From: Ruminococcaceae bacterium UBA737
GTDB lineage: Bacteria > Bacillota > Clostridia > Oscillospirales > Acutalibacteraceae
Direction: 5' to 3'
Length of the DNA stretch: 8,984 nucleotides
Assembly: GCA_002297415.1 (NCBI GenBank)
Contig: DBKZ01000064.1
Location: 1,076 to 10,059 of the forward strand
The notes below the pieces were generated by a model that worked only from the letters and a program-made list of their open reading frames with translations, ran no database searches and was not told the origin of the DNA. Positions within the stretch are counted from its first letter, which is position 1. The number at the start of each line of letters is the position of its first letter. Made by a program: the position numbers and the translations under genes. Shown here piece after piece: positions 4,349-8,984 of the stretch.

Positions 4349-5484
4349 TGGCAGCAATAACAAAAAGGGGCAATACATTTCAAATAAGCGTTTCAATGGG
4401 ATATGATATTGACGGCAAAAAAATCAGAAAAACAACAACTTTCAAGCCGCCAGCAAATACGACAGAGAAAAAAGCTGAAAAGTTAGCTCGTGAGTATGCT
4501 TTTGAATTTGAACAGAAATGCAAGGGAATGACAGAGCTAAAAGAAAATATGAGATTTGCCGATTTGTCAGAGTGGTATTTTGAAAACTATGCTCCGAATG
4601 AGTTAAAGGCTGTTACAATTTACACATACAAAGGACAGATTGATAAGCATATCCTGCCAGCTTTCGGAAACACAAAGCTCAAAGACTTCAACTCCGCAAA
4701 GCTCACAGCATTCTTTAAAAAGGTTGAGCTTTCCCCTGCTTCCTGCCGAAAACTGTATATAGTCCTTTGCAGCATATTCAAAAGAGCTGTTCAACAAGGC
4801 TTCATTAAAGAAACGCCCTGCAAAAATGTAATACTTCCAAAAGACAAGCGACAGGCAGAAGAAAAAAAGCCAGTGCTTGAAGAAGCACAGGCTCAGAAGT
4901 TGCTTGAAATGGTTGACAGGTATACACAATTTAACACTATAATCAAAGTCTTGTTATTCACTGGTATGCGTTCGGGCGAATGTCTCGGCTTGCAATGGCA
5001 AGATATTGATTTTGACGCAATGACTATACACATTCAGCACAACCTCGCAAGTGTCGGCGGCAGGCATTGGCTGGACACGCCTAAAACAGCAAGCTCAGTA
5101 AGATTTATTGGAATGAGTGAAACGCTGAAAGGCATATTGCTTGAACATAAATCAATGCAGGATGAAAAAAAGAAGAAAGTAGGCAAAACATATAAATATC
5201 CTGATATGGTTTTCACTTCTGAGTTGGGAAATTATGTTGACAGAAGCAATTTAAATAATCAGTTTAAGAAATTTGTTGCTGATACTGATTTTAGTTATAT
5301 ATCACTTCACAGCTTGCGGCATTGTAATGCAACACTCTTAATTAACAGCGGAATTGACTTGAAAATCGTTTCTGAACTTTTGGGGCATTCCGATATTAGC
5401 ACTACTGCAAATATATACGCCGATGTGCTGGCAAGCTCTAAAGCAAAGGTTGCTGAGCTGGTATCTTTGAAGTTAAAAAGCTGA
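4348..5484 (+). CDS. int: Tyrosine site-specific integrase (378 aa)
   Basis: Catalyses integration of the element at rpsI and, with a directionality factor, excision. ATG 4348 has GGAGG (4334-4338). Residues 1-60 form the arm-binding domain (ITKRGNTFQISVSMGYDIDGKKIRKTTTF), 66-170 the SAM-like core-binding domain and 178-378 the catalytic domain. All catalytic residues are present: R208 in TGMRSGE, K246 in TPKTASS, H321 and R324 in HSLRH, H347 in GHSDISTT and nucleophile Y357 in NIYADV. The length is normal for Tn916/phage-type integrases. The stop overlaps the first right arm repeat, and attR lies 144 bp beyond. It is coupled by TAATG to the broken repressor frame, so a frameshift upstream may alter integrase translation. 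Confidence 0.95.
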   Translation: MAAITKRGNTFQISVSMGYDIDGKKIRKTTTFKPPANTTEKKAEKLAREYAFEFEQKCKGMTELKENMRFADLSEWYFENYAPNELKAVTIYTYKGQIDKHILPAFGNTKLKDFNSAKLTAFFKKVELSPASCRKLYIVLCSIFKRAVQQGFIKETPCKNVILPKDKRQAEEKKPVLEEAQAQKLLEMVDRYTQFNTIIKVLLFTGMRSGECLGLQWQDIDFDAMTIHIQHNLASVGGRHWLDTPKTASSVRFIGMSETLKGILLEHKSMQDEKKKKVGKTYKYPDMVFTSELGNYVDRSNLNNQFKKFVADTDFSYISLHSLRHCNATLLINSGIDLKIVSELLGHSDISTTANIYADVLASSKAKVAELVSLKLKS

Positions 5485-5509
5485 TGTCTGCGATGTCTAT
5501 TTGATGTCC
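5483..5509 (+). repeat. Right arm-type integrase binding repeats
   Basis: GATGTC occurs at 5483-5488, 5492-5497 and 5503-5508, the last inside a full TTTGATGTCC identical to the two left-end copies (443-463). Spacings are 9 and 11 bp. The first copy includes the integrase stop codon. It is interpreted as the second arm region of the att site. Confidence 0.7.
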
Positions 5510-5627
5510 AACGATTAACAACGAACTTGATTTTTTCGTAATGATGTGATACAATACCGTTGAAAAAGTCTTATATTTCACGGCTTTTCAGAACACTTGA
5601 AAATATTTCAAAACAGCACACTTATAA
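5510..5627. other. Non-coding att region between arm sites and core
   Basis: 118 bp without a gene. It contains a perfect small palindrome TTGAAA-ATA-TTTCAA (5597-5611) and a looser inverted pair TGAAAA/TTTTCA (near 5564 and 5585). These may bind Int, Xis or a DNA-bending factor; no terminator tail is present. Confidence 0.45.
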
Positions 5628-5642
5628 CTCAAAGAGATAATT
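5628..5642 (+). repeat. attR: right 15-bp core repeat
   Basis: Exact second copy of CTCAAAGAGATAATT, recreating the last bases of rpsI. Excision by recombination with 374-388 would rejoin rpsI to the sequence from 5643 onward. Confidence 0.9.
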
Positions 5643-5656
5643 CAAGCACAAAAATC

Positions 5657-5702
5657 AATCCCACAAATTCAAGGTTTCCCTTGGGTTTGTGGGATTTTTC
5701 TT
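5657..5702 (+). terminator. Strong terminator just after attR
   Basis: AATCCCACAAA (5657-5667) pairs with TTTGTGGGATT (5686-5696), and inside them CAAGG (5670-5674) pairs with CCTTG (5679-5683) around loop TTTC; TTTCTTTTT follows. It starts 16 nt after the position equivalent to the rpsI stop, so it would terminate rpsI if element 1 were excised. It may be the native terminator or one brought by element 2. Confidence 0.88.
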
Positions 5703-5730
5703 TTTGTCCGTTTGGGTCAATTTTTGTCCG
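5701..5730 (+). repeat. TTTTTGTCCG direct repeats
   Basis: Identical decamers at 5701-5710 and 5721-5730, 20 bp apart (two helical turns), with TTTGGGTC between them. They resemble the TTTGATGTCC sites of element 1 and occupy the same relative place. Candidate arm sites of the second recombinase. Confidence 0.6.
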
Positions 5731-5731
5731 T

Positions 5732-5761
5732 TAGTAACACGATAGTAACAAAATAGTAACA
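5732..5761 (+). repeat. TAGTAACA triple direct repeat, 11-bp period
   Basis: TAGTAACA occurs at 5732-5739, 5743-5750 and 5754-5761, each 11 bp apart. Such helically phased short repeats beside an integrase module suggest cooperative binding by Int or by the adjacent RHH-like protein. Confidence 0.65.
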
Positions 5762-5766
5762 CTGTT

Positions 5767-6111
5767 TTATGTGTCTTGTGCAAGACTTTGACTGTCTTGT
5801 GCAAGATGTTGTCTGATCTGCAATTTGGTTCTGCAATGGAATGTCCTTCCATCCTTCAAGAAAACATCATATCCATCATGGGTGTTGCCTTTGATGGTCA
5901 AAATTCTGTTCCTGTTGAATTCAGACAACTGCATGGTGTCAAACATTCCTTCCTGGTCTTTCCTGACCAATTCCAAAATATAGGCATTCAAGGACAGGTT
6001 CTTTTCTGCTGCAAGATCCTTGATGACCTGTTTCATCCCCTTTGGAACAGACAAATTTATTCTGTCATAGTGGTCTTTGCTGAACTGGTTCTTGTATTGT
6101 GTTCTATTCAT
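5767..6111 (-). CDS. Arc/RHH-like small protein next to recombinase (114 aa)
   Basis: ATG 6111 is preceded by AGAAGGTG and lies 14 nt after the recombinase stop; an in-frame TTG at 6129 is a weaker alternative. Residues 6-52, YKNQFSKDHYDRINLSVPKGMKQVIKDLAAEKNLSLNAYILELVRKD, show the ribbon-helix-helix pattern (RINLSVP strand, then two helices) of Arc-like proteins commonly found beside Clostridial integrases. Residues 65-100 add a second, probably beta-rich segment (NRNRILTIKG...YDVFLKDGRTFHCRT) not usual for the shortest members. The C-terminus carries the repeat LAQDSQS-LAQDT, produced by two copies of TGTCTTGTGCAAGA (5772-5785, 5793-5806). A DNA-binding regulator or recombination accessory factor is likely. 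Confidence 0.8.
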   Translation of the reverse strand: MNRTQYKNQFSKDHYDRINLSVPKGMKQVIKDLAAEKNLSLNAYILELVRKDQEGMFDTMQLSEFNRNRILTIKGNTHDGYDVFLKDGRTFHCRTKLQIRQHLAQDSQSLAQDT

Positions 6112-6125
6112 CAGGACACCTTCTT

Positions 6126-6956
6126 TCAAATCTTGTTGATTGCTTCAAGTTTGATTGGAAGTTCAAGATGTGTATAGACCACTTGTGTGACATTCTGACC
6201 CTTATGTCCAACAATCTTCTGAATGATTCTTTCATCAACACCTGCTTCTGTCAGCAAGGACACACAGGTGTGTCTTGTGCAGTGTGGTGTATATTTGGAC
6301 AAAGACAAGTCTTTCATCAGCGGTGTCCAGTATGAATCATAATAGTTTCTATATTCAAAAGGTTTCTGATCAGGTGTGCAAATCAGATGGTCACAGTCCT
6401 GTTGCATCCAGTATTCAAAGAATGGAACAATCTTTTCTGCAATTGGAACTTCCCTGATACCTGCATCAGTTTTGGATTCCTTCACATAGAACCATCTTTC
6501 ATCCAGGTGAACATCTTTCTTTTCAAGGTCAAGCATTTCACCAATTCTGACACCAGTGTATATGAGCATCAGAACAACTGACAGATAGATGTTTGATTCA
6601 TGTGCATCCCAAAGGGTCTTGATTGCCTTCTTGGTGAATGGTTTTCTGTCATAGGCATTTGGATTCCCTGGCTTGCTGATGTCCACATATCTGACCATTT
6701 CCCTTTTGTCCTGGCTGACTATTTCATGAACAACAGCATAGTCATACATCAGACCAAACATGATTTTGATTTTCTTCAAGGTTGGTGTGTTCTTTCCTGA
6801 ATCATCCACAACCTTCTGCAAGTGGTCAAGTTTGATTTCCTGAAACTTCATGTTCCACAAGTCTTTGCAGGTGTTGAATGCTGCTTTGTAACCATTGACA
6901 TTGGAAGCAGACACCTTTTCAAAGTGAATGTCAGACCATCTGTCATATATTTTCAC
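6126..6956 (-). pseudogene. Tyrosine recombinase, 5'-truncated
   Basis: Most of a phage-type integrase: core-binding domain from the first visible residues (KIYDRWSDIHFEKVSASNVNGYKAAF) and a complete catalytic domain. Numbering from the GTG at 6956, the catalytic residues are R137 in TGVRIGE, K162 in SKTDAG, H225 and R228 in HCTRHT, H251 in GHKGQNVT and Y261 in VVYTHL. The arm-binding N-terminal domain normally placed before the WSDIHF segment is absent. The frame meets a stop (TAA) seven codons before the GTG, and no ribosome site precedes the GTG. Plus-strand membrane-protein coding begins at the same point. It is probably an inactivated remnant; a shortened protein that still cleaves DNA cannot be excluded. 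Codon use (many TTG, CAG, TCA) differs from element 1. Confidence 0.85.
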
Positions 6957-6958
6957 TG

Positions 6959-7753
6959 TTTTTAAGCGGGGTTACAATTTTTAATATTGACAGAGCAAAC
7001 GAGCTTATTTTAGCAACAGCTTTCTTATTCTGTTTTTTAATTACATACGAATCAGAGAACAAAATCATCAGATATTTCGGTCTTTTCTGTCTCGCATTTT
7101 CCGCGGTTATGAAAATTTTTACCGCTGTTATCGGAATAGTTTTGCTTTATAAAAAGAAATACAAAGATATCTTGGTATTGGTAATATTTACTCTGATTCT
7201 GACTTTTCTGCCGTTTTTATGGCTTGAAGGGTCGTTTACCGATAACATCAAGCTCTTTACAGAAGCCTTAAAGGAGCATTCAAAAACATATCAAAACGGC
7301 GATCTCGGACTTTTTGCGCCTAATATTTTTAAAAATTTTAAGCCGGAGTTCAATACGCTTATTTCGTATTCTATAGGTTTTTTGGCGCTTATAAGTGCAT
7401 TTTTTATAAAAAACGAATTTAAGCAAGTTATGCTGATTTCTCTTGTTGCACTTTTAATTTCCGGACAGCAGGGATATTACTGTATAGTCTATCTTTTCTA
7501 TCCTATAGCTATGTTTTTTAATCAAAAAGAAAACAGATATGATTTTATATGGATAACCGCATTTCTTATTTTACTTACACCGTTACAATATGATTTAAAG
7601 CTCGGAATTTTCAATTTTACGCCTTACCGAGTTCAAAACACTGTTTTAATTCTGGCTTATTTTATTTTAATTACGGAAGGACTTGTAATATGTTTCTATA
7701 ATTTCAAAAAAAGATTGACAAATCAAAATATGAGTACTATAATATGCTCATAA
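6959..7753 (+). pseudogene. 5'-truncated membrane glycosyltransferase (GT87/DUF2029-like)
   Basis: The coding frame is continuous from the junction (FLSGVTIFNIDRANELILATAFLF...) to TAA 7753, about 264 residues. An internal ATG at 7109 would give 214 aa, but family-like sequence precedes it. The segment IDRANELILATAF followed by ESENKIIRYFGLFCLAFSAVMKIFTAVIGIVLLYKKKYK resembles the GN(I/V)N...KIYPAILGLLLL region of polyprenol-phosphate-sugar-dependent GT87 enzymes. About seven hydrophobic membrane segments follow. The first part of the enzyme, including the early loop with the presumed catalytic Asp, is missing. It would act in the cytoplasmic membrane on cell-envelope glycans if intact. Its 3' end contains the promoter of the next unit. 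Confidence 0.65.
7715..7743 (+). promoter_or_regulatory. Consensus promoter of the T-box/ilvE unit
   Basis: TTGACA (7715-7720), 17 nt, TATAAT (7738-7743): a perfect sigma-A promoter. It lies entirely within the last codons of the upstream gene fragment. Transcription would start near 7750, just before the T-box leader. Confidence 0.9.
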
Positions 7754-7978
7754 ATTTATAAAAGCTATGATGAAGATAAAAGGCTTTTATCAGAGAGACG
7801 GCGTTCGGTGCGAGCCGTCAGACAGGTTATTTTATCTTCGGAGCCGGAAGCTTAAAAGCTTCCCGTAAACGCTGCGTGAACGCCAAAGGCAAAACGGAAA
7901 ATTCCTTAAATTCAGCCTGTTTTGAGTCGCACCGCGGATGATTTTCACCCGTCTCAAAGAAATTTGAGACGGTTTTTT
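7750..7978 (+). promoter_or_regulatory. T-box leader controlling ilvE
   Basis: tRNA-sensing riboswitch. Stem I: base pairing AAGCT/AGCTT (7762-7766/7849-7853), GAAGATAAAA/TTTTATCTTC (7772-7781/7830-7839), the AGAGAG motif (7792-7797), distal helix GACGGC/GCCGTC (7797-7802/7814-7819) and a loop with GGTGCGA. The T-box proper, TTTGAGTCGCACCGCGG (7921-7937), forms the antiterminator: TTTGAG with CTCAAA (7953-7958) and GCGG with CCGT. This excludes the downstream terminator. The bulge that meets the tRNA acceptor end reads TCGC where the consensus is TGGN. The specifier codon is not clear, because the usual loop is largely base-paired; ATC (7834-7836, Ile) is only a candidate. Uncharged tRNA should permit ilvE expression. 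Confidence 0.82.
7949..7978 (+). terminator. T-box regulated terminator
   Basis: A perfect 10-bp stem CCGTCTCAAA (7949-7958)/TTTGAGACGG (7963-7972), with GAAA tetraloop and TTTTTT (7973-7978). Its left arm is shared with the antiterminator, so the two structures are mutually exclusive. The 99 bp from here to the ilvE start hold only the untranslated leader. Confidence 0.92.
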
Positions 7979-8077
7979 GCGTTTTGGTCTTTAAGCACGT
8001 TCGAATTGGCCTGAAACAGAGTAATTTCAGCATTTTCGGCTTTTCATCACAGCATGGCTTGGGAAAGGAAAATTTTT

Positions 8078-8984
8078 ATGGAAATCAAAATTGTTAAAAC
8101 ATCTTCGCCTAAACAAAAACCCGATTCAAAGAATTTAGGCTTCGGCAAATATTTTACAGACCATATGTTTATTATGGATTATACACCTGAGCTCGGCTGG
8201 CACAATGCCAGAATAGTTCCCTTTGAAAATTTATCGTTACATCCGGCAGCAACCGTTTTCCATTACGGTGTCGAAATTTTTGAGGGTCTTAAGGCATACC
8301 GCAAGGCGGACGGAAGCGTTCAGCTTTTCAGACCGCTTGAAAATATCAAAAGGCTTAACCGCTCGGCTGAAAGAATGTGTCTGCCGCAGATTCCCGAAGA
8401 GGACGGATTAAAAGCGCTTACAACATTTGTTTCAGTCGACAAGGACTGGACTCCGAGTGAAAAAGGTACCTCACTTTACCTTCGTCCCTTTATGTTCGGT
8501 AATGACGAAAGCTTAGGTGTTCATGCGGTTAAAAACGCAACCTTTGTTATCATAGCTTCGCCTGTAGGAAACTACTATGCGGAGGGTCTCAACCCCGTTA
8601 AGATATTGATTGAATCAAAGGATGTAAGAGCTGTAAGAGGCGGAACCGGAGAGGCAAAATGCGGCGGAAACTATGCCGCAAGCAACCGCGCGGGAATGCT
8701 TGCGGAGAAAAAGGGATATTCTCAGGTTTTATGGCTTGACGGTGTTGAAAGAAAGTACATCGAAGAAGTAGGCGCTATGAATGTAATGTTTAAAATCGAC
8801 GGCAAAATAGTCACCCCTGCTCTTACAGGCTCAATTCTCCCCGGAATTACAAGAAAATCCTGCATTGAGATTTTAAAGGACGAGGGATACACGGTTGAAG
8901 AAAGACTTTTAACCGTTGACGAGCTTATGGACGCCGCAAGAAGCGGAAAATTAGAAGAGGCTTGGGGCACGGGTACGGCGGCTT
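8078..8984 (+). CDS. ilvE: Branched-chain amino acid aminotransferase (3' end outside window)
   Basis: PLP enzyme that interconverts Leu, Ile or Val and their 2-oxo acids (EC 2.6.1.42), the last step of their synthesis; cytoplasmic. ATG 8078 follows AAAGGAAAA. 302 residues are visible, of about 340-360 in the family. Landmarks: HYGVEIFEGLKAYR (62-75), LYLRPFMFGNDESLGVH (133-149), GEAKCGGNYAASNRAG (191-206) with the Schiff-base lysine at K194, DGVERKYIEEVGAMN (221-235), the phosphate-binding GSILPGITRKS (251-261), and the start of the GTGTAA loop at the window edge. These mark the class IV, eukaryote-like BCAT subgroup. Regulation by the upstream T-box fits a branched-chain amino acid gene. 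The frame is intact to the last base. Confidence 0.96.
   Translation, partial: MEIKIVKTSSPKQKPDSKNLGFGKYFTDHMFIMDYTPELGWHNARIVPFENLSLHPAATVFHYGVEIFEGLKAYRKADGSVQLFRPLENIKRLNRSAERMCLPQIPEEDGLKALTTFVSVDKDWTPSEKGTSLYLRPFMFGNDESLGVHAVKNATFVIIASPVGNYYAEGLNPVKILIESKDVRAVRGGTGEAKCGGNYAASNRAGMLAEKKGYSQVLWLDGVERKYIEEVGAMNVMFKIDGKIVTPALTGSILPGITRKSCIEILKDEGYTVEERLLTVDELMDAARSGKLEEAWGTGTAA

Larger units (their letters stand above)
374..5642. mobile_element. Integrative element in rpsI, phage-satellite/PICI-like
   Basis: Seen: about 5.25 kb between perfect 15-bp repeats. It contains one tyrosine integrase, a Cro/CI-type HTH repressor facing a leftward operon of small HTH/AlpA/DUF6291 genes, a 252-aa unknown protein and a 138-aa KGG-like protein. 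There is no relaxase, coupling protein, capsid, portal or tail gene. Known: phage-inducible chromosomal islands have an integrase, a divergent regulator and replication genes, and often a small terminase. Inference: a satellite or minimal integrative element that needs a helper to move. The broken repressor and the shifted DUF6291 tail suggest it may be decaying. Confidence 0.85.
5628..6957. mobile_element. Remnant of a second integrative element in tandem
   Basis: From the shared core rightward the order is core, 14 nt, terminator, phased repeats, RHH-like gene, recombinase. This matches the left end of element 1 (core, 16 nt, terminator, phased repeats). The recombinase points toward this core, as integrases usually do. 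It is therefore read as a second rpsI-targeting element whose far portion, including the recombinase N-terminus, has been lost at about 6957. The right limit and the claim that it targets rpsI are inference. Confidence 0.6.

Noticed and set aside
4603..4929. Minus-strand 108-codon frame inside the integrase
   Set aside because: Antisense shadow of a clearly coding integrase; no ribosome site and no family resemblance.
5701..5761. CRISPR array
   Set aside because: Repeats of 8-10 bp with 3-10 bp between them are far too short for CRISPR repeats and spacers, and no cas genes are present.
5776..6177. Plus-strand 133-codon frame
   Set aside because: Antisense to the RHH-like gene, whose composition and ribosome site are convincing.
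7827..8033. Minus-strand 68-codon frame across the T-box
   Set aside because: It lies across the structured leader and terminator; no ribosome site.

Overview
The window looks like chromosome from a Gram-positive Clostridia relative, probably gut Oscillospiraceae/Ruminococcaceae. The reasons are strong AGGAGG-type ribosome binding sites, consensus TTGACA-N17-TATAAT promoters, a T-box leader, and Firmicutes-type integrase, HTH and DUF6291 families. The rpsI gene at the left edge is much richer in G/C-ending codons than the rest. This may be codon bias of a highly expressed gene, because the sequence after it is typical accessory DNA.

Layout. (1) 1-386: ribosomal protein S9 gene (rpsI), lacking only its first few codons. 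(2) 374-5642: a compact integrated element of about 5.25 kb, bounded by a 15-bp direct repeat. The left copy contains the last codons and stop of rpsI. From left to right it holds a terminator that serves rpsI in the integrated state, integrase arm-type repeats, a second terminator, a 28-bp palindrome, a 54-aa gene, and a leftward operon read from about 3744 to 1052. That operon encodes a TTG-start HTH protein, an AlpA/excisionase-like protein, a winged-helix protein, a DUF6291 protein with an apparently frameshifted tail, a 252-aa unknown, and a 138-aa KGG-like protein reminiscent of small terminase subunits. A rightward arm carries a repressor (frameshifted) and a tyrosine integrase. There is no relaxase and no capsid or tail gene. 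The plan is that of a phage satellite (PICI-like) or minimal integrative element; this is inference.

(3) 5628-about 6957: remains of a second integrative element directly abutting the first. Its left end repeats the same order seen in element 1: att core, terminator 15-18 nt further on, then phased arm-type repeats. It carries a ribbon-helix-helix-like gene and a 5'-truncated tyrosine recombinase, both leftward. I read this as a tandem insertion at the rpsI 3' end, with most of element 2 deleted. (4) About 6957-7753: a 5'-truncated membrane glycosyltransferase (GT87/DUF2029-like) joined abruptly to the truncated recombinase. (5) 7715-8984: a consensus promoter inside the end of that fragment, then a T-box leader with a clear antiterminator/terminator switch, then a branched-chain amino acid aminotransferase (ilvE) that runs off the right edge.

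How the parts work together. Element 1 has a face-to-face promoter pair between its repressor/integrase arm and its leftward operon, a lysogeny-type switch. The repressor reading frame is broken just after the DNA-binding domain. Integrase, the AlpA-like protein and the arm/core sites make up the integration and excision module. The ilvE unit is independent host metabolism controlled by aminoacylated tRNA.
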